Positions 46,860 to 55,861 of a DNA stretch of 64,000 bases are shown one piece after another (position 1 is the first letter of the stretch; each line of letters begins with the position of its first letter). Source of the stretch: Bacteroidales bacterium (lineage in GTDB: Bacteria > Bacteroidota > Bacteroidia > Bacteroidales > F082); the NCBI GenBank assembly GCA_017537965.1, contig JAFYJV010000001.1, forward strand, positions 1 to 64,000. The letters are read 5' to 3'. A model generated the notes under the pieces. That model worked only from the letters and a program-made list of their open reading frames with translations, made no database searches and had not been told where the DNA came from. Made by a program: the position numbers and the translations under genes.

Positions 46860-46867
46860 TATTTTTG
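46860..46867 (+). promoter_or_regulatory. -7 promoter box TATTTTTG
   Basis: 50 nt before the ATG at 46917. It argues against the earlier in-frame start at 46833. Confidence 0.55.
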
Positions 46868-46916
46868 CATCCAAAATCATCAAAATTCAAATGTCAAACC
46901 AATCAATTTTAATGTC

Positions 46917-47495
46917 ATGAAAAAGTTGTTTGTTACCGTTATGGTTACCATTTTGGCCTTTGCTACGGCCAAAGCACAAGAAGTAAACAAAGTGCGTTAT
47001 TCTGAAATCAAAGGGAACTACAATCCCAAGGAGTATGTCCAGCAGGCCACTGACCCGTATAATGTGAGTTGGTATGGCGTGACTTCTTTTTTTATACCTG
47101 GGATAGGGCAACTTCTTTCTGGCGAGACATGGCGCGGTATTGCGTTCATGGGCGGTGAGGCCATCCTGCTAAGTGTGATAAGGACGACCGCCGAGAATGT
47201 CGCCAATGTAGCCATCCTCAACGAAAACGGCTTTGTCACTGGCTTTACTGATCCCAAGGTAGGCAAAAGGAACATGGCGGTCATGCTTACTGCGCTTGGC
47301 GTTGATCTGGGGCTTTCCATTTGGTCATGCATCGATGCGAAAAGAGTCGTGAGAGTCAAGAACATGTATTATCAAGATCTCATCGGAGACAAGAAAACGC
47401 TCGAATTGAGTTTTGCTCCTTCCATTTCCCTTGCACCAGACCCGTCAGGTTCCCTACAACCCTGTGCAGGCATATCTCTGCAGTTGAAATTCTGA
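46917..47495 (+). CDS. Exported membrane protein, unknown function
   Basis: A 192-residue protein with a signal peptide (KKLFVTVMVTILAFATAKAQ) and hydrophobic segments FFIPGIGQLLSGETWRGIAF and MAVMLTALGVDLGLSIWSC. The PGIGQLLSG turn resembles the TM2/DUF5683 group of small membrane proteins, but this is weak. The gene lies after the LytTR regulator and has its own promoter. It ends at a strong terminator. Confidence 0.6.
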   Translation: MKKLFVTVMVTILAFATAKAQEVNKVRYSEIKGNYNPKEYVQQATDPYNVSWYGVTSFFIPGIGQLLSGETWRGIAFMGGEAILLSVIRTTAENVANVAILNENGFVTGFTDPKVGKRNMAVMLTALGVDLGLSIWSCIDAKRVVRVKNMYYQDLIGDKKTLELSFAPSISLAPDPSGSLQPCAGISLQLKF

Positions 47496-47525
47496 GTGAT
47501 AATGTGATGAAATACATTTTGACCA

Positions 47526-47552
47526 CGCAGCCCGAAAGGCTGCGTTTTTTTG
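47526..47552 (+). terminator. Rho-independent terminator followed by promoter
   Basis: Arms CGCAGCC (47526-47532) and GGCTGCG (47538-47544), loop CGAAA, seven T. TATCTTTG at 47553-47560 follows for the GNAT gene: the same terminator-plus-promoter arrangement as the repeat family, with an unrelated hairpin. Confidence 0.85.
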
Positions 47553-47560
47553 TATCTTTG
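47553..47560 (+). promoter_or_regulatory. -7 promoter box TATCTTTG
   Basis: 32 nt before the ATG at 47592. It rules out the in-frame start at 47550. Confidence 0.6.
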
Positions 47561-47591
47561 CAAATGGGTTTTGACGAATAAACTAACCACC

Positions 47592-48713
47592 ATGAATATA
47601 AGATTAGAACAACCACAAGACTGGCACGAAGTGGAAAACCTTACTAGAGAGGCGTTTTGGAACGTTTATCGTCCAGGATGCACCGAGCATTACGTCCTCA
47701 ACCAATACAGGAATAACCCTGACTTCATCCCCGAATTGGATTTCGTGATGGAAGAAGATGGCAAGATCATGGGTCAAGTGATGTTTTCAAAGGCTGAGAT
47801 AACTCTTGATGACGGCAGCCGTTTTCCTTCTTGGACTTTCGGCCCCATCAGTGTTGCCCCCGAATACAAGCGGAAGGGATACGGACTGAAACTGCTGAAC
47901 TATGCTTTGGAGAAAGCCAAGGGAATGGGTGTTGGGTTGCTTTGCATGGAAGGGAACATCGAGTTCTATAAACATGCCGGTTTTGATCTTGCCAGCAAGC
48001 TGAAGATACATTATCACGCCGAGCCATGGGAATCTGAGGTGCCATACTTCCTTGCTCAGGAGCTGATTCCAGGCTATTGGGGCAACCGTGAGGGCACCTA
48101 TTGTCCGCCCAAGGGTTATTTCGTGGCTGATGAGAACCCCGAGGCTTTCGAGGTTTATGAAGCTGCGTTTCCGAAGAAAGAGAAGCTCCGCCTGCCTGGA
48201 CAGTTAGGCTACACTTGCGATTTCAACATCCGACCGGCCCGGCCCGAGGAGACTGGACTTGTGCTTGATTTCATAAAGAAACTCGCCGTGTATGAGAAAT
48301 GTGCCGATGATGTGGTTGCCGACGAGGCCACTTTGCATCACTCCCTGTTTGTGGAGCATTCCGCCGAGGTGGTCTTTGCCGAAGAAGACGGCATGGTCAT
48401 TGGCTTTGCCTTGTTTTTCCATAACTTCTCCACCTTTGTGGGACGCAAGGGACTGTATCTCGAAGACCTGTTCATACTTCCCGAGAAGCGTGGCAGAGGC
48501 TATGGAAAAGCCTTGCTGAAATACCTGGCCAAACTTGCAGTGGAGCGTCATTGTGGCCGTATGGAGTGGATCTGTCTCGACTGGAACAAGCCTGCGCTCA
48601 AGGTTTATGGCAGTATTGGCGCCATTCCCATGGATGAATGGACCGTACAACGCTTGGATGAAGAAGCATTGAAACGTTTTGCCGAGGTTGCCATGTTGGA
48701 TGAAAACGACTAA
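47592..48713 (+). CDS. Tandem GNAT acetyltransferase
   Basis: A 373-residue protein made of two GNAT domains. The first (1-160) has SVAPEYKRKGYGLKLLNYAL as its acetyl-CoA loop and a late YKHAGF; the second (about 222-373) has LFILPEKRGRGYGKALLKYL and KVYGSIGA. Both acetyl-CoA loops (R/K-x2-G-x-G) are intact. The first half resembles YhbS-like, the second Ats1-like diamine or aminoglycoside-type acetyltransferases, but no substrate can be named. Confidence 0.85.
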   Translation: MNIRLEQPQDWHEVENLTREAFWNVYRPGCTEHYVLNQYRNNPDFIPELDFVMEEDGKIMGQVMFSKAEITLDDGSRFPSWTFGPISVAPEYKRKGYGLKLLNYALEKAKGMGVGLLCMEGNIEFYKHAGFDLASKLKIHYHAEPWESEVPYFLAQELIPGYWGNREGTYCPPKGYFVADENPEAFEVYEAAFPKKEKLRLPGQLGYTCDFNIRPARPEETGLVLDFIKKLAVYEKCADDVVADEATLHHSLFVEHSAEVVFAEEDGMVIGFALFFHNFSTFVGRKGLYLEDLFILPEKRGRGYGKALLKYLAKLAVERHCGRMEWICLDWNKPALKVYGSIGAIPMDEWTVQRLDEEALKRFAEVAMLDEND

Positions 48714-48739
48714 TTATTCATTATTTCCTCCAATATTTA

Positions 48740-48747
48740 TATCTTTG
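48740..48747 (+). promoter_or_regulatory. -7 promoter box TATCTTTG of argS
   Basis: 76 nt before the argS ATG, the longest leader among the housekeeping genes here. I see no clear T-box or other riboswitch in it. Confidence 0.55.
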
Positions 48748-48822
48748 TGGCCTGAAACCGATTTGTCATGCAATTTGGTTTTGTGTAAGAAATATGGAAT
48801 AAATTGAGAAATTGAAATAATC

Positions 48823-50634
48823 ATGTTAGAAGAAATCCTTAAACAACTCTTTGTCAAGTCATTCAAAACTCTCTATGGACAAGAGCCGCCTGCGCAACAG
48901 GTGAATTTCCAAAAGACACGCCCCGAGTTTGAGGGCGACCTTACTATCGTAGTGTTCCCATTCGTGAAGTTGGCAGGACGCAACCCTGAACAACTGGCCA
49001 ACGAGATGGGCGCTGAGATGCTCAAGGAATCTACCATGATCGCCAAGTTCAACGTGGTGAAGGGATTTCTCAACATCCTTATCTCCGATACTTTTTGGTT
49101 GGATTTTTTCCGTGAGAATCACGAGAGGGACAACTATGGTAGAAAAGAGGTCTCCGGAAAGCCTGTCGTGGTGGAGTACTCCTCGCCGAATACCAACAAG
49201 CCGCTGCATTTGGGCCATATCCGTAACAACCTCCTTGGTTGGAGCGTCTCTGAGATCCTGAAAGCCAATGGCAAGAACGTGGTGCGCGTCAATTTAGTCA
49301 ACGACCGTGGCATCCACATCTGTAAGAGCATGCTGGCCTGGAAGAAGTGGGGCAACGGCTGCACACCGGAGTCCACGGGCAAGAAAGGCGACCATCTGAT
49401 CGGCGACTTCTACGTGCTGTTCGACAAGAAGTTCAAGGAAGAACTGAAGACCTTGCTTCCTGCTGATTTTGACACGTTGGATGAGAAGGCGCAAGAGGAA
49501 GCCAAAGCCAAGGCAGAAGCCCAATCCACCTTGATGCAGGAAGCCCGTGAGATGCTGCGCAAGTGGGAAGCCAACGATCCCGAAGTTCGTCATCTCTGGG
49601 AGATGATGAACCAATGGGTTTACGACGGCTTTGACGTCACTTACAAGCGTCTGGGTGTGAGTTTCGAGAAGATCTATTACGAATCGCAAACCTACCTCTT
49701 GGGCAAGTCGCTGGTGCAGGAAGGTCTCGAAAAGGGCGTGCTTTATCGCCGTGACGACAACTCTGTGTGGTGCGACCTCCGTGATGAAGGATTGGATGAG
49801 AAATTGCTGCTCCGTCGCGATGGCACTTCGGTGTATATGACCCAAGACCTGGGTACTGCCCAACTTCGTGTTCAGGAATACAATCCCGAGAAACTTATCT
49901 ATGTGGTTGGCAATGAGCAGATTTATCACTTCGACGTTTTGAAGCGGGTATTGGTGCGTCTGGGTCGTGAATGGGGCAAGGATATCGAGCACCTTTCCTA
50001 CGGAATGGTGGAACTGCCTAATGGCAAGATGAAATCCCGTGAAGGCACCGTGGTCGATGCCGACGATTTGATGGATGAAATGGTAGCTACAGCGAAAGGT
50101 GTTTCTGAAGAGTTGGGCAAAGCCAAGGACCTCTCACCGGAAGATGCTGACAAGCTGTATCACACCATCGGTCTGGGTGCCTTGAAGTACTTCATCTTGA
50201 AGGTCGATCCCAAGAAGACCATGCTCTTCAATCCTGCCGAGTCCATCGATTTCAACGGCAACACGGGCCCGTTCGTGCAATACACCCACGCCCGTATCTG
50301 CTCGGTGCTCCGCAAGGCTGCCGAACAGGGCATTCAACTCGAAAGCGAGGTGAAGGTCAATGACCTTCAACCCAAGGAAAAGGAAATCATCGTGATGATG
50401 TATGGCTGGCCGATGGTGTTGAACCAAGCAGCAGAAGGCCGCAGCCCTGCGATGATCGCCAACTTCATCTTCGATCTCGCCAAGGAGTTCAACCAGTTCT
50501 ACCAAGAGTGCAGTATCCTTCGCGAGGAGGATGCCAACCGCCGCATGTTCCGTCTGCAAATCTGCGCCATGGTGGCCGCCTTGCTTCGCAATGCCTCGGA
50601 ACTGCTCGGAATTGGAATGCCGGAGAGGATGTGA
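48823..50634 (+). CDS. argS: Arginyl-tRNA synthetase
   Basis: A 603-residue class I synthetase: N-terminal ArgRS additional domain (1-115), VVEYSSPNTNKPLHLGHIRNN with the HIGH-type motif HLGH, GMVELPNGKMKSREGTVV in the KMSKS position and the C-terminal anticodon-binding helical domain (about 480-603, HARICSVLRKAAEQG). Length and motifs are normal. Confidence 0.95.
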   Translation: MLEEILKQLFVKSFKTLYGQEPPAQQVNFQKTRPEFEGDLTIVVFPFVKLAGRNPEQLANEMGAEMLKESTMIAKFNVVKGFLNILISDTFWLDFFRENHERDNYGRKEVSGKPVVVEYSSPNTNKPLHLGHIRNNLLGWSVSEILKANGKNVVRVNLVNDRGIHICKSMLAWKKWGNGCTPESTGKKGDHLIGDFYVLFDKKFKEELKTLLPADFDTLDEKAQEEAKAKAEAQSTLMQEAREMLRKWEANDPEVRHLWEMMNQWVYDGFDVTYKRLGVSFEKIYYESQTYLLGKSLVQEGLEKGVLYRRDDNSVWCDLRDEGLDEKLLLRRDGTSVYMTQDLGTAQLRVQEYNPEKLIYVVGNEQIYHFDVLKRVLVRLGREWGKDIEHLSYGMVELPNGKMKSREGTVVDADDLMDEMVATAKGVSEELGKAKDLSPEDADKLYHTIGLGALKYFILKVDPKKTMLFNPAESIDFNGNTGPFVQYTHARICSVLRKAAEQGIQLESEVKVNDLQPKEKEIIVMMYGWPMVLNQAAEGRSPAMIANFIFDLAKEFNQFYQECSILREEDANRRMFRLQICAMVAALLRNASELLGIGMPERM

Positions 50635-50638
50635 TGTA

Positions 50639-50673
50639 TTAGAAGTCAGAAGACAGAAGTTAGAAGTAAGAAG
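50639..50673 (+). repeat. AGAAGTCAGAAGACAGAAGTTAG spacer repeat
   Basis: AGAAG-type tandem repeat between argS and rsmE, the reverse complement class of the TTCTAACTTCT spacers. It ends directly at the GTG start of rsmE and may serve as its ribosome-binding region (AGAAGG). Confidence 0.65.
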
Positions 50674-51381
50674 GTGAATGTCTTTTATCTAAAAGGAGCT
50701 GTAGAAGGCATCAACACGATGCCTGAAGAGGAATCCAAACACTGCGTGAAGGTGCTGCGGATGACCGAAGGGGAGCACTTTTGCGTGACCGATGGAGAAG
50801 GTTTTCTCTATGATGCAGAGTTGATGGAAGCATTCCCGAAAAGGGCTGCTGTCAACCTGACGAACAAGCGTCACGGCTATGACCATTGGGGCTTCAAACT
50901 GGAGATCGCCATCGCACCGACCAAACTCAACGAACGCACGGAATGGTTTCTCGAAAAAGCCACTGAGATTGGCATCGACCGTGTGAGGCTGTTCACCTCC
51001 TACCATTCGGAACGCCGTGCAGCCAATGTGGAACGTTTCCAAAAGGTGGTGGTCGCCGCGATGAAGCAATCCATCAAATCGAGGTTGCCGCAAATTGATG
51101 ACATCGTGCCATTTGAGAAACTGGTGAGACAACCTTTTGAAGGACAAAGGTTCATCGCTTGGATTGACGACGATGTGAAAGATTGCCTCTGTGACTTGTA
51201 TAAAAAAGGAGAAAACGTCTTGGTGTTGATCGGTCCGGAAGGCGACTTCAGTCCCGAGGAAGTGGCATTGGCCAAAGAGAACGGCTTCATTCCTGTCAGT
51301 TTGGGCGATGCCCGCTTGAGAACGGAAACGGCGGCACTGGTGGCTTGCCATACCGTACAACTAATCAATCAGATGAAATGA
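50674..51381 (+). CDS. rsmE: 16S rRNA (uracil-1498-N3)-methyltransferase
   Basis: A 235-residue SPOUT methyltransferase with the N-terminal PUA-like domain (HCVKVLRMTEGEHFCVTDGE) and the knot motifs: KATEIGIDRVRLFTSYHSER, LIGPEGDFSPEEVALAKENG and SLGDARLRTETAAL. It methylates U1498 of 16S rRNA. The start appears to be GTG 50674; the ATG two codons later is out of frame. The next gene overlaps its stop by four bases. Confidence 0.9.
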   Translation: MNVFYLKGAVEGINTMPEEESKHCVKVLRMTEGEHFCVTDGEGFLYDAELMEAFPKRAAVNLTNKRHGYDHWGFKLEIAIAPTKLNERTEWFLEKATEIGIDRVRLFTSYHSERRAANVERFQKVVVAAMKQSIKSRLPQIDDIVPFEKLVRQPFEGQRFIAWIDDDVKDCLCDLYKKGENVLVLIGPEGDFSPEEVALAKENGFIPVSLGDARLRTETAALVACHTVQLINQMK

Positions 51382-52025
51382 AAAAACTGTTGGTTGTCAT
51401 AATGCTTTTGCTCCCGTTGCTCGTCCCGGCACAGCAACTCAACATCGCTTTGCTGAAATATCGCGGCGGTGGCGACTGGTATGGCAATCCCACCTCCTTG
51501 CCCAATTTGGTTCGCTTTTGCAATCAAGAAATGGGTACTGACATCAACCCCGATGTCCCGACCGTGGAGCCTTCCAGTCCTGATATTTTCAACTATCCAT
51601 ACGTCTATATGACAGGGCATGGCAATGTGGTGTTCGATGCCGTCGAGGCCCAGAATCTCCGTAACTATTTGCTGGCTGGTGGCTTTCTTCATATCGATGA
51701 CAACTACGGCATCCGTCAATACATTGAACCTCAGATGAAAAAGGTGTTTCCCGAACTGGATTTCGTGGAGTTGCCTTTTTCCCATGACATCTTCAAGAAA
51801 CCATATCCTTTCCCCAATGGTCTGCCGAAAATTCATGAGCACGATGGCAAGGCACCGCAACTATTTGCCTTGATCCATGAGGGACGAATCGTTTGCATCT
51901 TTACATACGAGTGCGACCTTGGCGATGGCTGGGAGGACCAACGTGTACATCACGATTCGCAAGAGACCCGTGAAAAGGCCTTGCGCATGGGGGCGAATAT
52001 ATTGAGATACGTTTTTGAGAACTGA
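51378..52025 (+). CDS. DUF4159-domain exported protein
   Basis: A 215-residue protein with a signal peptide (KKLLVVIMLLLPLLVPAQ) and a DUF4159 domain: IALLKYRGGGDWYGNPTSLP, PYVYMTGHGNVVFDAVEAQN, LLAGGFLHIDDNYGI and YECDLGDGWEDQRVHHDS. The fold is glutamine-amidotransferase-like, and its role is unknown. It is commonly located near rsmE or gliding-related genes in Bacteroidota. It overlaps rsmE by four bases. Confidence 0.85.
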   Translation: MKKLLVVIMLLLPLLVPAQQLNIALLKYRGGGDWYGNPTSLPNLVRFCNQEMGTDINPDVPTVEPSSPDIFNYPYVYMTGHGNVVFDAVEAQNLRNYLLAGGFLHIDDNYGIRQYIEPQMKKVFPELDFVELPFSHDIFKKPYPFPNGLPKIHEHDGKAPQLFALIHEGRIVCIFTYECDLGDGWEDQRVHHDSQETREKALRMGANILRYVFEN

Positions 52026-52092
52026 GAAGAGTGAGGAGTGAGGAGTTATTGACACTTCGACAGGTTAATCCTAACTCCTAACTTCTAACTAA
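52026..52092. repeat. GAGTGAGGAGT / TAACTCCTAACTTCTAAC spacer repeats
   Basis: Two short repeat tracts fill the convergent gap between DUF4159 and recN. The recN stop (TAG, 52087-52085) lies inside the second tract. Confidence 0.6.
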
Positions 52093-53740
52093 AAAACAGT
52101 GCTTCCGCGGCTTTCAGGGCTTCAGGAGTGACCTTGTCGTTGCTGAGCATCTTGGCGATCTCGCCGACGCGTTCCTCTGGATTCAAACGGCGGATGTGTG
52201 ACTGGGTGCGGGTTCCCTCGTTGTCTTTGTAGATAAAGAAGTGATGTGTCGCCTTGCTGGCTACCTGGGGCAGGTGGGTGATGGCGATGAGTTGCAATGA
52301 GTCGCCCATCTGTTGCATAATGCCTCCAATCTTTGCTGCCACTTCGCCCGAGACGCCGGCGTCAATCTCGTCGAAGATAAGGGTAGGGATGTAGTTGTGT
52401 TGCGACACTACACTTTTGATGGACAACATCAGTCTGGAGAGCTCACCCCCCGAAGCCACCTTGCTGAGTTCGGCCACCTCAACGCCTTTGTTGGCGGAGA
52501 ACAGGAAACGCACCTGATCCAAGCCAGTCGCAGTAAAATCTTGAACGGGATCCACGGCGATTTGGAAAACGGCATGGGGCATGGCCAACAGCTTGGCGAG
52601 GGCGGTAACTTTTTCGCTAAAAGTTTTTGAGGCTTTCTCGCGTTGTGCGTGGAGCTTCGAGGCTGTCTGCTTTAGCAGCAGGGTCTGCTCCTTCAAGGCC
52701 TTTTCGGTTTTTTCAACCTCTTGGTCGATGTTTTCAAAGGCATTCACCTTGTCTTCAAGGTCGTCGCGAAGTTGAATCAACGCATCGAATTCCTTTAGGT
52801 GATGCTTCATCATCAGGCGGTTGAGCAGATCGTAGCGTTCTTGCAGTTCTTGAAACTTCTCTTCATCGAATTGGGAGTCGTTTTCCAATCGTTCGAGGTC
52901 GTAGGCGATATCCTTTAACTCCAACTGGGCGTTGTCGATGCGTTGTTGCAACTCCTGGGCGTTGGGAACGAGTTGTTTGAGCCGGTGGAGTGCCGACGAC
53001 AATTCATTAAGCTGTGGCAGAATGGCTGTCTCGCTGTTTTCCAACAGCCCGTTTGCGCTATACAACAGCGACTTGATCTCTTCGGCGTTTTCCATCACAT
53101 TCAGGCTTTGCTCGATGTCGGCATATTCGCCTTCCTTGAGTTGGGCTTTTTTCAGCTCGTCGAGTTGGAACTTCAGGTAGTCGTTTTCGCTGAGGTTCTT
53201 TTCTGCCAAACTCTTGAGCTCCTTCAACTGATGGCAGAGCGTGTTGTATTGCGTGAATCCTTTCTTGTATTCCGATAGCAACGAGTCGTTTTGGGCGATC
53301 TCGTCCAACAAATGGAGTTGGAAATCGGTATCAGTCAACAGCAAGGAGTCGTGTTGTGAATGGATATCCACCAGCTGGCTGCCGATTTCTTTCATGGTCT
53401 GCAAAGAGACTGGCGTGTCGTTGATGAAGGCTCGGCTTTTTTTCTGAGGGCTGAGTTCCCTGCGAAAAATGCATTCGGTTTCAAAGTCCAGGTCGGCTTG
53501 ATCGAAAAGGTCCTTCATCCGCCTGTCTTCTATCTGAAACAGGGCTTCGACGATGCATTTTTTGTCTTTGTTGAACAGCACTCCAGTATCAGCCCTGTCG
53601 CCCAAAACGAAGCCGAGGGCACCGAGAAGGATGGACTTTCCTGCGCCGGTCTCTCCCGTGATCACACTGAATCCTCGGGAAAAATCAACGCATAGATCCT
53701 CGATAATCGTATAGTTCTGGATGTGGAGGTGCTGTAACAT
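52085..53740 (-). CDS. recN: DNA repair ATPase RecN
   Basis: A 551-residue SMC-like protein: Walker A VITGETGAGKSILLGALGF, long central coiled coils (about 155-370), ABC signature KVASGGELSRLMLSIK, Walker B LIFDEIDAGVSGEVA and an H-loop ITHLPQVASKATHHF. RecN acts in recombinational repair of double-strand breaks. The gene follows the DUF4835 gene by 12 bases, a linkage common in Bacteroidota. Confidence 0.95.
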   Translation of the reverse strand: MLQHLHIQNYTIIEDLCVDFSRGFSVITGETGAGKSILLGALGFVLGDRADTGVLFNKDKKCIVEALFQIEDRRMKDLFDQADLDFETECIFRRELSPQKKSRAFINDTPVSLQTMKEIGSQLVDIHSQHDSLLLTDTDFQLHLLDEIAQNDSLLSEYKKGFTQYNTLCHQLKELKSLAEKNLSENDYLKFQLDELKKAQLKEGEYADIEQSLNVMENAEEIKSLLYSANGLLENSETAILPQLNELSSALHRLKQLVPNAQELQQRIDNAQLELKDIAYDLERLENDSQFDEEKFQELQERYDLLNRLMMKHHLKEFDALIQLRDDLEDKVNAFENIDQEVEKTEKALKEQTLLLKQTASKLHAQREKASKTFSEKVTALAKLLAMPHAVFQIAVDPVQDFTATGLDQVRFLFSANKGVEVAELSKVASGGELSRLMLSIKSVVSQHNYIPTLIFDEIDAGVSGEVAAKIGGIMQQMGDSLQLIAITHLPQVASKATHHFFIYKDNEGTRTQSHIRRLNPEERVGEIAKMLSNDKVTPEALKAAEALFFS

Positions 53741-53752
53741 GCGGAGGGGATG

Positions 53753-54670
53753 TTAGCCTCTTTTTGTCCCACCTTGAAGGATGGCGTCATATTGCGAAGA
53801 CTTCGACGGGTCAATGAGTTTCATGATGTTGCTCGCCTTGGTCTTTTCTTGTTGGGTGCCTTCGCTGAACACGTTGATGATTTCGTCGCGTTTGGCTTCG
53901 ATGATCAGTTGGAGGAAGAAACAAGTCGGGTAGCTGTTATATACTGTTTGCAGGTTTTCCAGTGCCGTGAGGATGGCAGCACGTCCTTCGTCAGGCTTTT
54001 CCGACATCACGTCGAGGCCAAGTCTGTGGTATTGATACATGAACTGCCGAAGCGGCGCGTAGGCGTTGTTGTTGAGGTTTTCGGCCATCCAATAACGGTT
54101 CTTGTTGCCGTCGAAGGCTTTCCATCCAGGCTGCGATGAGCTTTGGGCGTTGTCAACGACTCGCTGTGCGGCCTCAAAGAAAGGCGTTCCCCCGTTGGGA
54201 GAGAAGGTGTCGAAATCGAGGCCGAGGAACATGTAAACGTAAAACGCCAAAGTGGAAGTCAAGTCCGACATGTGCGTGTTGATGCTGAAGTCAAGCGGGA
54301 CACCCTCCAGGTAGTCGAAGTAGAAATAGGGATCCACATAGTTGAGGATGGGTGTCGTGTAGCTTGCCTTGTAGCATGGACGCCTCAGAGCCATGTTGAG
54401 TTCCGCGGTATATGACTCGGTGCCGGTGCGTTCCTTGATGGTGATGGCAATGGAACATTCGATCTTCTCCGTCGTCTTGAAGTTGACATTGGTCCATTTG
54501 GTGTTGTTGATGAACTCATACAATGCGGTTTGCATGTTCTGGAACACGGTCCTGTCAGTGCCTGAGACCTTGTTGGAATTGACACGGATGTCGCATTTCA
54601 GCTCCTGTGCATGAAGGAGTTGTGTGAGCGAAAGCAACCCTGCGAGTACGATGAAGAGGATGCGTTTCAT
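53753..54670 (-). CDS. DUF4835 protein, T9SS component PorD-like
   Basis: A 305-residue exported protein (signal FIVLAGLLSLTQLLHAQ) of the DUF4835 family, annotated as T9SS protein PorD. Conserved segments include ELKCDIRVNSNKVSGTDRTV, TPILNYVDPYFYFDYLEG and FSINTHMSDLTSTLAFYVYMFLGLD. It is encoded in the bamD-rpoZ-recN cluster and fits the presence of T9SS substrates in this window. The exact role in secretion is not established here. Confidence 0.85.
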   Translation of the reverse strand: MKRILFIVLAGLLSLTQLLHAQELKCDIRVNSNKVSGTDRTVFQNMQTALYEFINNTKWTNVNFKTTEKIECSIAITIKERTGTESYTAELNMALRRPCYKASYTTPILNYVDPYFYFDYLEGVPLDFSINTHMSDLTSTLAFYVYMFLGLDFDTFSPNGGTPFFEAAQRVVDNAQSSSQPGWKAFDGNKNRYWMAENLNNNAYAPLRQFMYQYHRLGLDVMSEKPDEGRAAILTALENLQTVYNSYPTCFFLQLIIEAKRDEIINVFSEGTQQEKTKASNIMKLIDPSKSSQYDAILQGGTKRG

Positions 54671-54674
54671 GGCT

Positions 54675-55010
54675 TTAGAATTCGTCTTGTACCTCTTTCC
54701 GTGGGTTGCGGAAATAGATCTCGTCGTTGAGGAATTCGTGGATGGCGATCAAAGTGGGTTTGGGCAAACGTTCATAGAACTTGGCAATCTCAATCTGCTC
54801 GCGATTCTCGAAGACTTCCTCCAGACTGTCGTTGTTGGTTGCGAACTCTTCGATCTTCTTGTTGAGTTCCTCTTTCATCTCGGAGGCGATCTGGTTGGCG
54901 CGTTTGGTCAAGATGGCCACGGTCTCGTAGATGTTGCCTGTACCTTTGTAAAACTGATCTTTCTGACGGGTAACTACCGTCGTTTCGGTTCTGACTTTCT
55001 TGAAATCCAT
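54675..55010 (-). CDS. rpoZ: RNA polymerase omega subunit
   Basis: A 111-residue protein matching the Bacteroidota omega subunit: TGNIYETVAILTKRANQIA in the core helix and RLPKPTLIAIHEFLNDEIYF at the C-terminus. Omega stabilises RNA polymerase assembly. It lies between bamD and the DUF4835 gene with gaps of four and five bases, so the three are co-transcribed. Confidence 0.85.
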   Translation of the reverse strand: MDFKKVRTETTVVTRQKDQFYKGTGNIYETVAILTKRANQIASEMKEELNKKIEEFATNNDSLEEVFENREQIEIAKFYERLPKPTLIAIHEFLNDEIYFRNPRKEVQDEF

Positions 55011-55015
55011 GGTAT

Positions 55016-55813
55016 TTAATCTAATAATTCTAACTTCTTTCTGGCTTTGTTGGCGACAGCTTCCAGTGTTGAAAGATGGGGGCTGTCTGGATAAAGATAG
55101 GTAAGTGTGTTATAGTGCTCGATGCAGGCCTCATAGCGTTCCCTCTGTTTGGAAGGAACACTGTTTTCGGCATAGTCGAAGTAAGCTTTCGTCATCTCGT
55201 TGAGGATCTCCTCACGGTGTTTGGTGTTAGGATAGTGCTTCAGGAGATTCTCGAAACTGGTGATGGCAGCGTTGTAATTCTCCATTTTGTAATAGAGGAT
55301 GCAAATGTTGTATTCTTTCTCTTCCAGTTTGTTGTTGAGGTCGTCCAGTAACTCGTTTGCCCTTGTGATGCTGTCGCTTTCAGGATAGCGTTCAATGAAA
55401 CTCTTGAGTTGGTTGATGGCCGTCATGGTGTTCTGCTGGTCAAGACTCTTGTTGGGAGAGATCAGATAGTTGCAGTAAGCGTTCATGAATGCGGCTTTTT
55501 CAGCATCAATGGAGTAGGGGTAGTTTTGGATGAACTTGTTGAAGTAATAACCGGCAATCTCAAAATCGTTGGTCTCATAATAGCACATGGCGGTGCGATA
55601 GGCAACGAACTCTCCTTTGGGTGTGCTTCGGAAGGAGTTCTGGAGAAGGTCGAATAACTGCAAGGCTCTGTTGTAGTCCTTGCGGTCGAAATAATCCATC
55701 GCAACTTCATATTTCATGTCGTTGTCAGTACTCTTGAGGATGCGCTTGAACTCACTGCAAGAGCTGAACAGCATGATAATGAGGCAGGTCGATATCAGAA
55801 TTTTGTTTTTCAT
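55016..55813 (-). CDS. bamD: Outer membrane assembly lipoprotein BamD
   Basis: A 265-residue lipoprotein (signal ending in LFSSC, Cys19) made of about five TPR-like repeats: YEVAMDYFDRKDYNRALQLF, FVAYRTAMCYYETNDFEIAG, ILYYKMENYNAAITSFENLL. This is the size and layout of BamD, which with BamA inserts beta-barrel proteins into the outer membrane. ATG 55813 gives the correct signal. A -7 box (TATTTTTG on minus, 55828-55821) lies just upstream. Confidence 0.9.
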   Translation of the reverse strand: MKNKILISTCLIIMLFSSCSEFKRILKSTDNDMKYEVAMDYFDRKDYNRALQLFDLLQNSFRSTPKGEFVAYRTAMCYYETNDFEIAGYYFNKFIQNYPYSIDAEKAAFMNAYCNYLISPNKSLDQQNTMTAINQLKSFIERYPESDSITRANELLDDLNNKLEEKEYNICILYYKMENYNAAITSFENLLKHYPNTKHREEILNEMTKAYFDYAENSVPSKQRERYEACIEHYNTLTYLYPDSPHLSTLEAVANKARKKLELLD

Positions 55814-55861
55814 TAATCTGCAAAAATACACTTTTTTGGCTTACCAACAGGGTGTTTGTCA

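Noticed and set aside
48748..48822. T-box leader of argS
   Set aside because: The leader is about 70 nt and lacks a T-box sequence; T-boxes are not expected in this phylum.
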